Assembly (NCBI RefSeq): GCF_011397635.1
Contig: NC_064770.1
Span: 7,712,826-7,776,825 of the forward strand
DNA length: 64,000 nucleotides
Source of the DNA: Epinephelus fuscoguttatus
Taxonomy: Eukaryota > Chordata > Actinopteri > Perciformes > Serranidae
Direction of reading: 5' to 3'
Part shown: positions 47,866 through 61,359 of the stretch, in pieces
Layout: each line of letters begins with the position of its first letter
How positions within the stretch are numbered: the first letter of the stretch is position 1
Made by a program: the position numbers and the translations under genes
Notes under the pieces: model-generated
Seen by the model: the letters and a program-made list of their open reading frames with translations, nothing else
Told to the model about the DNA's origin: nothing
The model's database searches: none

Positions 47866-49527
47866 AGGGATGATTCAGACATCCTGAAGTGGCACTGTAT
47901 GATGTATTTATCCATAGTCAGTGCATTACCTACAGTAAATGCTTGTCAGTCCACCCAAAGTTTGGAGAAAGGGCAGGAGTGCTGAAGCTAAGCTATGTAC
48001 TGTAGTGGATGGGGGTCAGGAACAAAACGGATGTTAGTCACCTAAAATAAAACCCCACCTAAAACAATCATTATCAGTTTAAATGTTTCACCGCTTTACC
48101 TTTCCATCAGACAGCCAGTTCTATCAGCTTCAGTTCCACATCTATGCTGCTGTCAAAGCCACCAGACTCCACTGACAAAAACAGTAACTTTGATTGGCTG
48201 AACAAAGGAGCTGCTGATCAACAGCTCCTTCCATCAGTTTTTCCATTTGTGTTATTGTGTGACATTGGTGAATTCAAACTAACCCTTTTCAACGCCAAAG
48301 TCACAAAATAACACAAACAAAATAACTGCTGGAGCTAGTGGTAGACCAGCAGCTGCTGTATTCAGCAAATTTAAATTAATAAATGGTCTGAATCAAAGCA
48401 ATATAACAGCTTCAATTCCCCGTCAGAAATGTTGTCTGGTGGAAAGGTAAAGCAGTGAAAAAAACTCTCAATATAGCTTATGCTTAAAGTGATATTGATT
48501 GTTTTAGGTGAAGGGTGTCCATCAGCATCATCAATAATGTTTGGCCTTTTTGCATACAGCACTGTCAAATATATTGCTGAGTTGTTTATGTGACTTGCCA
48601 ATCATCTTCCCTGCAATGTTAACAATCTTGGAGAGCTTGTTTTTGCTCCTTGCACTGAAGTTACCATAACATGCTGTAAAGTTCAATGATAAAATGCCTT
48701 CAACCAGGTTTCTGTATGCTATTTCAAGTATGGATGTGCTGGCTAACACCAAAGCTCTTCAGCTTCCTGGTTAAAAGCAGGCGCTGACTGGCTCTTTTAA
48801 TATGCTCTCCCTTTATTCTGGTATTCCTAGCAGAAAATATCTGTCCATGAAAACACATTAGTTCTGCCTACATAGTTCTGGTGCATGTCTACAAATTGTA
48901 TGATAGTCTTGCCATATTTTAAAACACAAGCCGAGGGCCATTTAAAATAGGTCTGCAGGCCACAACTGGCCCCGAGCCAGACTTTGGACATGACTGCTTT
49001 AGGTGAAACTTTTTTTGGATGGCTAAAATATGTTTTATTGCAGACCCCATCCATAGCAGTATATTGCTTAGCCTCTGTGACAGTAGTCCCAACCAGGTCT
49101 CACTCAGAAGCCATTGAAATCTGGTGCAGGGACAGTGACTTGCAGCGTCATACACTGACAAAAAAAAAGTCGTCCTTTAACGTTGGCAGGATACACAGCC
49201 GTTTGCCATTCTAGTTTAATGGCACTCCATGGCATCAGGGGGAAACGCAGCAGGACAAGAACGAAAGTTAGGGTGGCAAAAGTCCATGTAGGGTGGGCAG
49301 GTGTCCCAAAACAAGCAACTCACCCAGGTTACCTTGCACGTCGTATCTGCACATGGATAGTCCATGACCAAACATCAGTATGTGACAATGTGAGAGTGAA
49401 AATGTGCTGGTAATCCTGCCCACTTTTTCAAACTGGGGGCACGTTGACTGCTATCTACTGTAGGTATTACATTGACTATGGATAAGTTCTTTATGAAACC
49501 CCACTTCAAAACATCTGAACTATCCCT
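47866..49527. mobile_element. 1.66-kb TTAA-flanked DNA element with ~90-bp inverted repeats
   Basis: TTAA at 47862-47865 and 49528-49531. Reading inward, the left end is AGGGATGATTCAGACATCCTGAAGTGG and the right end is AGGGATAGTTCAGATGTTTTGAAGTGG. Both continue through TTATCCATAGTCA and ACCTACAGTA. Ends and target resemble Kolobok- or piggyBac-type elements. No transposase is seen, and a LINE fragment (48510-48830) lies inside. Confidence 0.7.
48510..48830 (-). pseudogene. Non-LTR retrotransposon RT C-terminal fragment inside the TTAA element
   Basis: The minus-strand translation has ASTSILEIAYRNLVEGIL, FTACYGNFSARSKNKLSKI and GKSHKQLSNIFDSAV, typical of the end of a fish LINE ORF2. About 100 codons remain, without the catalytic core. 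Confidence 0.75.
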
Positions 49528-49531
49528 TTAA

Positions 49532-49691
49532 ATTGAAAGTGCTTATTAGGCAGCTGACAGTATGACATAGTAGATTATTATTACATATTGCATTACTGTG
49601 TTAGCAGCATTTGGTGTTGTGGCTGGTCAAAATTAGGGTCATCTTCACTGCTTTTTATACTGTTGGATAGTTTAATATAATGCATCATATT

Positions 49692-49724
<33 letters not shown>

Positions 49725-51740
49725 TACATTTATATAGCACAATTTCAAGTCAAATGACTTCTCAAGATATATGTAGAACTTCGGTGCTGGGTGTCACCAG
49801 GACCATTTTTTGCCACAACGACACACACAGACTGACAAGGTGAAAACAATACCAGTCATTGTGACATTGTCACAGCTGGTAATTACAGTACAGCAGCAGG
49901 TTTCTGTTGAGGTTCCTCAGAATAGGTAACAATCTTGAAAAAATGACAGAAAAAAATACCACCTGACTTGTAAAGAGGGTGACTCTGCCTCCTCCCCTTC
50001 AGGGTGTGACGGCGCCTGAATTCTTTCCTTGAATAACCTCTGCCCTCTGTTCTCATAAATCTTCTCTCTTTATCCCTTCCATCAGTCTATCAATCATTCA
50101 CTTAACTGTCACTGCTTGTCAAACACTCCTTCAGCACTTCACATGGAAACCGATACTCCATCTGTGAAGTAAAGTTTCTTTTTATTCAGTTGTTTCTTTT
50201 ATAACATCACTTTGATGCAGCTTTGCAGATACATAAATGCATTTAAACAGCATAATCCCTTAAGTTTTGTTGTGGCACACATCGGTATTTCAAACTTATA
50301 ATATTCATGTTTTCACACAATTAACATTAAACCAGTGAAATTAAAATGAAGCTGAAGAAAACTAAAGACTACGTCTGAGAACTGGACTACATGCATGTTT
50401 CTTTCCTGCTGCAGGATGCTTTCACAGTTGACTGTCGACCTCCATCAGATAAACTGTGTTTTGTTCCAACATGCCCACTCCTCTGCTTCAGACCTCCAGC
50501 TCCAACTTTTTACCATAAAGGGAAATGTCAACGTGAGGCTCACCTATGGCTACTTTCCACTGGCCTCAGGCAGAGTGCAGGTCTGAGTTTGATTCCTGTC
50601 AGTCATGGTAGTCGATAAAGTGGCCTTTTTTTTTACAATTAAAAATTGAAACTAGACAAAACTAAAGCTTCCAAAGGACTTGTTTGCGCCAAAACAGTTT
50701 CAGAATGTGAGTCTTTGGAACTTTTGAAATGTCCTCTGAGGTCCTTCAGTGCCTTAATGGTATGCAGTCTACCAGGTGTCTCATTCTCGTGTCAGTCAGA
50801 ATCACTGGCAGATTTACGCTGACTGAATTATGAGTTACATGAGTTTCTATTCCTTACTATAATTATCATACATTCTGGTTTTCACCTCATTTGCAGTTTA
50901 TTTGTTATCTAGTTTTTATATCTTGCACCTTACTGTTATGTTATTTTAGTCTTTCTGTATATTGCACTCTTGAATTTGCACACCTCCATATTGCAACTGC
51001 TGCACAGCAGTTTCCTCTGCGATAATAAAGTTCTATCTTATCTTCAGAGCCAATGTTTGCTTTGAACTAAAAAAGCTCTACGCTTGTGTACTTTGCTGGA
51101 TTTCAGGGAGGTGGGCACACAGAGCACAGGACTGTGAAACCTGCGTCAGGTCCTGTATGTGGTTTAGACAATGGTGGTGCAATGACTAGGATAAGCAGCA
51201 CTACAACAGTTTGGTATTTCCGTCTGGTCCTAACCAGTAGAGCTCTGGAGGGAAACGAGCATGTATATCCCAGGAGAACACCAGCTGTGACAACTTCCCG
51301 AAAGTGAAGCCAAAACATCTCGATAGTCCTCTGGTGACCGGCTGCAGTATAGCTCATAAACCCTTCTTCCTCCATGTTAGTGGATGGTATATGGGCCAAA
51401 CTAAAAACTCATAGTACATATCAATTACATTTTTCCCAAAGATGGATTCTGTCATTTGAAGTAGTTTTTATCACACTGCTGTATGTTCAAGTGTTTGTTT
51501 TTCTGACAAGTTTTGTTTTAACTATAAAAATAAGGCTTCTTGTCATGATTGACAGTTGTGTGAGCCAGTTGGTGCCACAGTCAGTTGTGCTGCTTGCGAT
51601 TGGTCTGACAGGTGTTAGGGCAGGAACTTGACATTAACGGAGGTCGCCACTGCGCAGGCTCCAAATGACATCACCAGTGCAAGATGGCAGTGGCTGTATT
51701 TGGGATATTTTGGCTTCATTTATGTACAGTGGGGGTAAGT
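49532..51740. other. Intergenic DNA; no gene seen
   Basis: It contains (AAT)n at 49693-49722, followed by AAATTACATTTATATAGCAC, a common fish repeat terminus. The block 50395-50590 is open in two plus frames, but I cannot match it to a family. The GATAATAAAGTTCTATCTTATC at about 51022-51040 resembles a LINE 3' end. Confidence 0.4.
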
Positions 51741-52595
51741 GGAAAGGAGCAGTGTGGAAGATTTTGATAGGATATAGTGGCACCTGGTGGTGAGGATTGC
51801 AGATTACATCCAGCTGAATCTTCTCCCGGTTTGAATTCCTTTAGTGCTGACTGTTAAGGAGGTTTTTACTAGGAGGTCTCTGCCTCTCTGAAACAAATGG
51901 ACCTGGTGATTAAAACCAGTAAAAACATGTAATAAAGCAGTTTTATGTTACGAATCAGCGTTTCTCCTATGCAGTTTGGCATGGCAGAGACAGGCTGCTA
52001 GCCCAACACCTGCCAATGTGTGCTTACCTTTTTTTTTTCTGATAACTGAAGATGCAGACATTCTGGGGGATTTCACTTGGAGCTGAATTATCCACTGAGG
52101 TCTCTCCCTCTCCAAAATCCAGTTATTTAAAGTGGTAAAATCACTGAATGATGCAGTTCCACATTAAAAAATTCATCCAACACTGCTTAACGCGAAGGGG
52201 CTGCCAACTACGGTGGCCAACACAAAGGTGCGAATGGTCCTATCTAGAGCCAGTGTTTAGTTTGTCAGTTCTGGAGCTGATGGGCTGGGCTGATGAACAC
52301 ATGGGAAAAAATTTTCCTTCCTTTCCTTTCTGACAGAAATCTATTCATTTTAACCCAAACCAGGATTTTGTAGCTAACCTTAACCAGTCGATCCCATTCT
52401 GGTTGAAATCCCTTAAGGATCATTTCTCCCAACTGCTATGGAAGAGGACCCGCTCCCTATGTAAATATAAATGTATCATGTCAGGAAAACATGATTCTTA
52501 CTTTCAGGTGATAATACACTTAAAAAAAAAAGCATACTTATTATGGTCCATTTCTGCCAATATTTCCCCCCAAATCCTACACACTGGACCTTTAA
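51741..52595. mobile_element. Probable miniature DNA element
   Basis: The right end read inward is TTTAAAGGTCCAGTGTGTAGGATTTGGGGG, a common fish MITE terminus. A degraded counterpart (AAGGAGCAGTGTGGAAGATTTTG) lies at about 51745-51767. Boundaries and target duplication are uncertain, and no coding sequence is seen. Confidence 0.4.
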
Positions 52596-53094
52596 AGTTT
52601 GCTCCCATCAGAGAAAGTGTTCAGTCTTGAATTACATTTAGTCATGATGCCAAACAGTATGTATTATGCTGACCTTGCTATTATTGATTTTAATTATTGT
52701 AATTACAGTTGTTACAGTACATGTCATAATTTCTTAATATAAGACTGGTACACCTGAGTTCAATAACAGTTTCTTTTCATCTGCTGCCAAGTTTCAGCTC
52801 TCTGATGAATCTGTCTTGTCAATTCAACAAATTGTTTGTGCCAACATAGTCCAGTTCTTCCACTTACCTCTGTGTGTTTTACTGAGTGTTAATAAAATAC
52901 ACACTAGTGTGTTCATCTGCTTTCTTCTACTGATGATATGGTGGAGGTTTTCTGCAGACTGCGAACATATTGCAAAAGTCAACAAAAATGTTAAAGATGC
53001 TTTGTTTCAGAAGTTGGCGTCTTTTCACTAAACTCTATTCAGGTTTTAATGATTTTTAATGAAATCTGTCTATGTTCTTAAAACATGATTCAGT

Positions 53095-53166
<72 letters not shown>

Positions 53167-54857
53167 TAGATGGTGTAAGTGGTGTGCTATATGGCCAAGA
53201 GTATGTGGACACCTCTGTTAATGTTCCATTGTCTGAGTCTGTGTTTTTAATCTTAATGCTTCGGCATACATTGATATGTTAGACGACTTTGCTCTTCCCA
53301 CTGTGTCAACAGTTTGTGTTTGTCTACTCCTATTTCAGCATGACATTGGCCCCGAAGGCTCTCCAAACACCACCGAGGCTGCACATTACTATTTTAACAG
53401 TAGAAAATGTGTAGGAATCTTTCATTAAATACAGATAGCGATGAACATTCATCGCATAAGAGCAGTAGTTTATCAGAAAATGCAAAAAATTGGCATTTTT
53501 ACACCAAACTCTGCTTATCTTTTTACCACAATTTAGTGAAATCAGCGAAACAGCCTCTTTCTCAACCTAACCATACATGAAAGCTGTTAATTGTGGAGCA
53601 GTAAACATGTTCTTCAGTAGAGAGCCCAACAGGTTGCCAACAATAATTACAAGCATGATGTTTGCCAAATGTTAAGTGTCTGTATTAACTGGATCTGTTT
53701 CTGCATGTGTGTCCTTACTGAACCGAAAACACTTTTGTGCTTGGGTAATCTAGATAAATGTCCGCGGGAAAGAGGCTGAAGTGGTTCATGTTGTGTTTGG
53801 TCCAGGGCCAGGCGGTGTCACTTCATCAAAGGCCTTGTCTTGTCGCACGGCAACAGGCTTGGTTGGATCAATGGAGAGATTAGAGAATAATAACTGCATG
53901 ATGAGGATGATGGTGTGTGTTTGTGTGCATGTGTGGGTGTGTGACAAGGAGAATACTTTAACTGTTTCTGTTTGTTGTTTTTACTCTCCGTACTTCACAT
54001 ACTGAGGGCTCTGTTAGAACAGGCGCATGGGAAATACCTGCGCTAACACACTGTCAGGTCTGTACATGCATGAACACACACAGGAACACACCCTCTCCCA
54101 GTATTTGGTTACATAACAGCTTCCAGACCCAGTAACCTACACACATAATGTCATATGTATATACATTTTATATTTAAATGTTATATCACTTCATAAGTTA
54201 AAGCTGCTATAATGTAGGCTTATATTTCTATAATAACAATGTGCTGTGTGTTTGGTAGTGATTAACCTAACAAGCTAATACATAAGGAAGAGTTTGAATA
54301 CAGGACTTTTTTCTTGCAACAGAGAATTTGTACACTGTGCTTCTTCTACCACTGCTTTTTGTCACCTTGCTAATGAGGCTAAAGTTACCTCTGCTGTTGG
54401 GAGGGAATTATTGAAGAAGCTCGAGTCCTTTATCTCCTTTATCCCCTCAGTTCTTTTTATTACCAATTCCACATGCAACCTTGTAATCTTATAGCCACTG
54501 GATGTTTTTAGCTTTGTGATTAACAAAATGTTTTCTTACTTTTCTTCGTGAAGTATCTATTGATTTGGGTGGCAAGATCCAGCAGAGCTTACAGTCACCA
54601 GAAAAAAATGTCTACATTTTTGTAAAGCACATGTACGTTAGATTTGTGCATTATTTTGTGGCAGATTCACTGAAACTTTAGTTTCTCAATAATGTTGTGG
54701 TTAAAGTGTGGTTAGGTTTAGGCACAAAAAAACGCTTGTTTAAGGACAGGAAGGTATCAAACTCTGCTGGGAAACGCAATGCTGTGCCGCTAAATATGGA
54801 CAGATTATGAGACAGTGGATCCCTGCGCACAGACATGCAAAAAGCATGAATGGGTTA
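52596..54857. other. Intergenic DNA; no gene seen
   Basis: The only clear structure is the (TG)n at 53097-53161. No open frame has a recognisable domain. Confidence 0.45.
53097..53161. repeat. (TG)n microsatellite
   Basis: About 65 bp of uninterrupted TG repeats, the longest dinucleotide tract in the window. Confidence 0.95.
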
Positions 54858-55425
54858 CAGAATGGGTTTACTGGGCACAGATCCAAGGGCCCAAAGTGTC
54901 AGAGCCCCCCTGGACTTCACCTACAAAATGTCACTCAAATCAAATCCTCCTGGTCGGGGAGAGACTCAACATGCACTCAAACAGACACAAAATAACTAGA
55001 AAAAGGGGCAAAACCTCCACAAAGTCTGTGTGTTCTATCTAGAAGAGGTGGTGGGGCCCTTTGTGTATCTGTGCCCAGGGGCCCATTCTTTCATAATCCG
55101 CCCATGGCAAAAGGCCCCACCAAATCTCCTATACAGGAGAAAGAAACACAGAATTTGTGGCAGTTTCGCATTTCTTTGTAGTCGTTATGCATTTTTGTGA
55201 GTTTGTCTCCTTGTGGTCATTTTATGTCTCCTTGTGGTTGTTTTTGTCTCTTTAAGGTAATTTTGTGTCTTTTTGTCATTTTGTGTCTTTTAACGGCCTT
55301 TTTCATTCTCTTCCTGGTCGGTGCTTTTTGATTTGACATGTGACATTTTGCAAATGAAGGCCAGGGAGGACCCCCTAACACTTTGAGCCCCTGGACTGTG
55401 CCCAGTAGGCCCATTCTGTGCCACA
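54858..55425. mobile_element. Foldback element with ~110-bp inverted arms
   Basis: The left arm (54858-54965: TACTGGGCACAG, CAAAGTGTCAGAG, CAAAATGTCAC) recurs inverted at about 55310-55425 (GTGACATTTTGC, CACTTTGAGCCCC, CTGTGCCCAGTAGG). The centre has repeated TTTTGTGTCTTTTTGTC words. It is non-coding. Confidence 0.65.
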
Positions 55426-57057
55426 AACACTGCTTGTAATGTCATGATGGGTTGCCATATAAAAAACAGTTTTGTTGTTTGTTTGTCTCAAGCAATAGTC
55501 TACGGGCTAGCAGGCGTCTCACCTATATGACACATCACCCACTGTCCCTTCCACCCACGGGCATCATGGCAGGGGGAATAGTGGGACTGATTACCCAGAG
55601 CTTCAATGGGAGGGGGGCCTCCAAAAGCTTAAGATAATATCATATGTTACGCTACTTAAGAAACACTGATATGATGTTATTTCATGTGCAAATACGTATT
55701 CGTGGTTTGCAGAAATGTACAATGCCAACATTTTCTTCTGACGACTGGGCTGTGCATACAGTTATCCTCACAGAGATAAATGACATTGAATTGAACTGTA
55801 TCAACAGTTTGTTTTTGTCTGTTCCTGTTTCAACATGACAATTCATGTGATGCGTGAAATTGATTATTCTTATTTAAGAGCAGCAGTTCATTTTCAGTAA
55901 ATGGCATCTTTCCAAAAAACGCAACTCAATTTTTGCCAGTTTTTTTTCTCACTGACCTCACATAAAAGTTGTTGGTCTTTGAGTAACTGAATTTATTTGA
56001 ATTGAAAAGCTGGGACTAATGTGTGTCAAAAGTAATAAAGTGAGATGCATGAGCTCTGCAGCAGCAGTATCAGCAGATTTCTGACCAGACGGACCAGTTT
56101 CATTATCTCTCTGCTCAGTTGCCAAACTCCAGTCAATCAAAACATGCTGTCTGTCATCGTGATCCCTGCTGAGCTGCTGCATTTTTTAAAATCCTTCAAA
56201 TGACTTTATGAGATCTGTCAGACAAGTCTGCAGAGTTGACAGGTTTACAAGCACAAAGTACAGCTGAGGCTGTTTATGTCATAAAACAAAGAATTGGACG
56301 CATTAAAATGATGACCTGGTGATGGCATGATCACCAAAGTCATATTAACTGTTCTTGAGTGGAAAATTATTTATGCTGAGATGTTTCTTTGGATGCAGAA
56401 GGTAAAGTTGCTGGTGCTGCAGCACCCCCCAAAACTTTAAACTTATATATGTTTCCTCCTTTCGCACTGGTTGTGTGTGTAGTACAGAGGAAGAGCTGTT
56501 AAAATGCAGATTCACCCAGAGACACACCTTGTTCCTGTTATCTAAAGAAGGAGAAGCTGCTGCAGAGGAGAGTTGTAATGCGCTGATCAGTGATTGGTCG
56601 GTCTGTTGTGGCATGTTTAACAGACATGAGAGATTCGAGGAGGGGTCAACATTGTCATCTAAATTCCAGCTGTTAAAAGAAGAGATTAAACAACCATTTT
56701 ATCACTTTAAAGATACAAAGCCATTCAACAGTCTGTTACTGTACTAGTACTGTTACAAACACTACTACTGATACTGCAGTAATGAAGTTATTCATATTCA
56801 TACTGATATTTTTCTTTAAAGCTCATACAGACAGACATTACTCTATTAGTTTTCATTTTTATGTTATTGCCATATGCACAGTTACAATGAAGCAGTTGTT
56901 GGCAATGGAATGAGATCCTGGAGGAAACCTGAGATCTCAGGTTTCCTCCAGTGCTGCTCACTGACTATGAATAAAAAGAAAATCACACAAGTAAAACATG
57001 AGAACCAAGGACATAAAATAGTACAACGTTTAAATAAATGGGGAAAAATATATACGA
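55426..57057. other. Intergenic DNA; no gene seen
   Basis: No recognisable gene. It includes the 34-bp palindrome at 56918-56951. Open frames of up to 90 codons (56345-56747, both strands) show no domain. Confidence 0.45.
56918..56951. repeat. 34-bp perfect palindrome
   Basis: CTGGAGGAAACCTGAGA followed at once by its exact reverse complement, with no spacer (centre AGATCT). It could extrude a cruciform. No known binding site is recognised. Confidence 0.9.
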
Positions 57058-57122
57058 CACAGTGATGCAGTGGTTAGCATTGTTGCCTCACAGCAAGAGG
57101 GTTCGTGGTTCAAACACAGTCT
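57058..57122 (+). mobile_element. tRNA-like SINE head, 3'-truncated
   Basis: An A-box-like TGCAGTGGTTAGCATTG and a B-box-like GGTTCAAACAC are spaced as in tRNA-derived fish SINEs (CCTCACAGCAAGAGGGTTC between them). The SINE body is missing. It is not a tRNA gene: it has no acceptor stem or anticodon arm that folds convincingly. Confidence 0.65.
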
Positions 57123-58146
57123 ACCATTAAAACATAGATAGAAAAGCTAATTTTTTATGAGCAGATCGGCTGGCAGACACAGGCTGTTGCCAGTGAGAGT
57201 TGTGCTTTTATCACCATTTGCTCTGTGAGCTTGTTGTTAACTGTGTAGCCAACCCTCTGTTAATGTAGTGTTATGTTAGCTATCTGGCTCACGTTAGTGT
57301 CAAAATGCTATTGTCATAGAAACAAAACCTAGAACCTAAAGGCTTATCAATAAAAGATGCACCAAAGCAACATAATAAATTTATCTCAGAGTACACCTTT
57401 GTAAAGAACCAGTTCTTGCATTTAGTCATTGGCTAAAATAAAATCTGTGACAAAGTCTTTAAGTATTGAAAGTAAGTGCTCATTACGCAAGAGGGCTTCT
57501 TTCACAGTGATATATTAATGAAGAATAATATATTATTCTGTTTTTAGCGATAACGAATACATCTAATAGCATTTTAATGATGTAGTTGGTCAGTTGGGAG
57601 CCAACTTAAGATACTTTGCATACTATTGCTTTTTTATGTCAAATCTAACTGGTTGATTAGAAGTACAAAGTCTCTCTTCCTCTGTTTTTATGTGATTAGG
57701 CTCTTAGTTTGAGTTTGACTTGACTGTCCTGCAACTTTTCTAACCGTGAGGCTCTTTGTGACATCTCTAAATAATGTATATCTAACTGTTAAAAAGTGCA
57801 GCTGGACTCCTACATGCATCTGTCTGTCCTTGTCACCTGTCTGTGGTCTCTGCAGGTGTATCAGTCAGCAGAGCTCTGTGATTCTGCTGCCACCCAGTGG
57901 TCAGAGGGAAACTGACACTAATAACTAATGTCACTTTACTAATACTATTCTTTCTGCCTTTAAAGTGACCTTTGACCTTTGTGTGCATAGTTACATATTC
58001 AGCATATAATGAAGCCTGAGTGCCTGGGTCTGTTTCAGAACAGAAGTCCTGTAGTTGGTTTGTTTTTGATTCTTAATGTGATGGAGGCACAAAACAAGTA
58101 AAAGACATGACAAGGACAACATGTGGGAGACAAGACAGGTGTAAAA

Positions 58147-58180
<34 letters not shown>

Positions 58181-58344
58181 GATGAAGCAGTAGAAAGGGG
58201 GAAATGTGTTGAACAAGAGGAGCAGGCGAAGGAGAACGGTCACGGGAGTATATATATTAAGCAAACTAAAGTTAAGAAGAGAAAAGAGACTGAAAAATAA
58301 ATAAAATTCCCCCTCCGCATGTCTGTGCTCCTCATCCTCATCTT
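57123..58344. other. Intergenic DNA; no gene seen
   Basis: Non-coding in appearance. A (TG)n of about 30 bp is at 58149-58179. Confidence 0.45.
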
Positions 58345-58815
58345 CATTTATCATCTTAGCAAAGCCACCCTACAGAGGAAGCTCATTTTGGCAGCTTGTA
58401 TCTGCAATCTCATTCTTTTGGCCGCTACCTAAAGTTTATAACCATAGGTGACGGTCGGAACAACACAATGCCGCCTTCACTGACACTGCGCCAAATCACC
58501 TGTCTGTCTCACGCTCCATTTTACCCTCGCTCATGAAGAAGACCCCAAGACACCTGAACTCCTTTGTTTGGGGCACTGACCCTCTCCAAGCCCTGACGGG
58601 GCAATCCACCATTCTCCGGCAGAGAACCATTGCCTCAGACTTAGAGGTGCTGACTCTCATCCTGACCGCTACAAACTCCCCCAGTGCATGCTGTAGGTCA
58701 AGGTGTGATGAAGTCAACAGAACTACATCATCTGCAAAGAGCAGAGATGCAATTCTCAGGTCCCCAAACCGGACCCCTTCCTGCCCCCGGCTGCGCCTTG
58801 GGATCTAGTCCATGA
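58345..58815 (-). pseudogene. Non-LTR retrotransposon RT fragment
   Basis: Reading the minus strand from 58815: RFGDLRIASLLFADDVVLL with the catalytic Asp pair present, then HLDLQHALGEFVA, VSTSKSEAMVL, CPVRAWRGSVPQTKEFRCLGV and EGKMERETDR. Then, after damage, RLQIQAAKMSFL. This is the palm and thumb region of a common fish LINE. It is truncated at both ends, and a few codons are missing after EFVAV. Confidence 0.85.
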
Positions 58816-58912
58816 ATATCTTGGGGGAATATATGGGGTAAAAAAAAAAATGATACAGCACAGTATAATGATATTTTGCTTGACAATATTGTATCATTAC
58901 ATGGACGTCAAG

Positions 58913-59472
58913 TAGGGCTGCTAGATTATGGAAAAAATCATAATCACAATTATTTTGGTCAAAATTGAAATCAGGATTATGCAAACTATTATGCGGCGCA
59001 CATGCCAAAATAACACACATGATAACTAATATTGTTTACATGACGGCATGTCATTTCTGTCTCTACGTGGCCGCGCATTTACAATTCTCCTCTGCTCTCT
59101 GTATTGCGCGCAGCGGAGTTCGGTGCCGATGCGCACACACATACACACAGACATGTGCGCACACACACAGACACACACAGACCAACCTCTCTCGCTCTCC
59201 CTCTGCCATTTCCCGTGCGCTGTTTTTGAAATCATCCACGATCACCTGCCCCTCACATTACTTGTAGTTCACCTACTTGACTGGCTCATGGAGTGAATAT
59301 AGGAGAGGAGGGGAGGGGGCAGTACTGTGCATGCACGGCTTCTGTAAAAGACAAAATAACATCTCCAGGTGTCCGTGACCAACAATCGTTTACCCTCGAG
59401 TTCATTAATTTCAAAATCGTTTGACCTCAAAATCGTAATCACGATCATCGGACGATTATTTGCACAGCCTTA
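58913..59472. mobile_element. 560-bp hAT-like miniature element
   Basis: The ends TAGGGCTGC and GCACAGCCTTA form short inverted repeats, with wider inverted AT-rich subterminal sequence (ATCATAATCACAATTATTTTG against CAAAATCGTAATCACGATCATC). The 8-bp flanks ACGTCAAG (58905-58912) and ACTTAAAG (59473-59480) agree at six positions, as an aged hAT target duplication would. The interior has CA-rich sequence and no transposase. Confidence 0.65.
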
Positions 59473-59480
59473 ACTTAAAG

Positions 59481-61359
59481 TATTGGGCAGTACGTTAGTA
59501 TGCGATTCCAAACATTGCCAATGTCACTGAATTTTACTCAATAACAGTACTAAAGCACACACATTTTTTCATTTATTGCACACCATTTTGCAACATAGTA
59601 ATCCAGTACAGACCTGACTTAGTGATATGATATTTCAGTACTGATCCAGCTTATTAATGTGCTACTGTGAAAAGTGGCACATGCCAGCCACCAAGCTATG
59701 CATACAGTAATCTAATGTCAACAGACCACCACATAGGCCTATTGATTATCCTTTTTTTAAAATTTTTTTTTATTATTTATAAGATCTTATTTCATTGTAG
59801 AGCTGCACACAGTACATTGCCTCCTACCTTGCCCCTCCCTCTCTCTTTGTTTATCAGAGCACAAATTAGATGAGCTATCAGACAAGCTAAATGAGATAAG
59901 CTGTCACACCTCACAGTCCCTCTGCCTCACTTCCCATTTAGGAGATTACTGTGAGGGACTCTCCAAGGGGACTCTCACAGTGGGGAGAGTGGGCCACAGC
60001 TCCAGAGATGGACCTTCAGCTTGGCTTTAGCAATGAGAACAAAGCCAGTAACCCCAGTGCCAGGGCATCACAGCAGGCTGGTGGTCAGCAGCAGCACTGG
60101 GTCTAACCTGTGTATCAGCAGCAACAGAAAGTTTGTTGATCCTGTGGGGAGTCCAAGCGGTGCCAGTCAGTGATCACACTCCCAGAAGCTGCATGTATAG
60201 CTGTATGTGTTGTTGATTCATCCAATACTTATGTTAAGTTAGCAAGTCAGTGTTATTTCATCAGAATAAAATGATATAATGTGAATAATATTTTCATACA
60301 TTTTCTCATCTGTGAACATAGTTTTGCCTGAGTCACAGATAGATTTTTATTGGTGATTGTTTGACAATGAAGGCGAGTCCCGTGATTCCACGTTACATCA
60401 CAACGTCATCAAAGCCATTGTTATTGTTTAAGTCCTGAATCTATATTTTTTAAAATAACTCAACTGCACTTTTTTTCTTAATCTCAGTACTTTAAACTTA
60501 ATGTAATTATTTTTCTTATATATTTGTCATAATGGTATGAGGGCAAATTAATTTTTTAGAATATGTTAAATGTTTCAAATAACAATGAATCTGTGGCATT
60601 TTGCTCTTAAACACTTCATCAGAAGAAACACTGAATGGACCATGGGCATGTTCCACACTCAACACAGGTGAACAGAATCAACAGCAATCAGCGAATGACC
60701 TCAGACAGGTAAGCAGAGGATGACATGTTCAAACCTAGGACGTGCAGTCTAAAAAAGTTCCTGCCGAGACTTTTGTTTAATATAATTAAGCCATTGCTGC
60801 CGCCTGCTGGTCAAACACTTCTCTACAATTCATCAGATACAAGTACTGTTTTATACAAGCGTGAACCCGACACTTTGTCAAAAAAGTAAATTTTCTTATG
60901 TTATACTACTTAAATGAATCTACATCTCAATGAAAAGGGTTCTCCACACATTTGTGACTTTAGTGAAAATGTGTGCATGTGTGTGTGAGATTTATCACGT
61001 ATTCTATGAACTGCATGTTCATTTGAGCTCAAAAAGCAGTTTTCTAAAACAGTAAACAGTAAATTTGTGGATACAAAATGACAATGAAACAGTGAAAATA
61101 CAAATAACGACCAATATTAATATTGCAGATATTATGCATTTTTATTTGGCCTTTAAGATCTTCTCTAAACACCTTGTCTCTCTTTCTGGAACAATCTTTG
61201 TGCATAGGTTCAGGGAAGTCCTTCTAGTGGGCCAGTTCCAGGAGGATTATTTGTTTATGGTGCCTGTGAAATGAAAAAATGAAGACCGTGACAAACACAA
61301 AATGAGCCACAAAACTGTTACAAAATGTTACATCAAATCTATAGAAGCTGATAACCCAC
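59481..61359. other. Intergenic or intronic DNA; no gene seen
   Basis: If the TOG-domain segments upstream belong to a longer minus-strand gene, further exons should lie here, but I cannot recognise any. No domain is visible in any frame. Confidence 0.4.

Noticed and set aside
50395-50590. Block open in two plus frames, possible exon
   Set aside because: It has a CTGCAG-type acceptor-like start, but no family match, and two competing frames; not enough support.
59026-59296. Overlapping open frames on both strands with Cys/Val or His/Thr runs
   Set aside because: They cross CA/TG-rich sequence inside the hAT-like miniature element.
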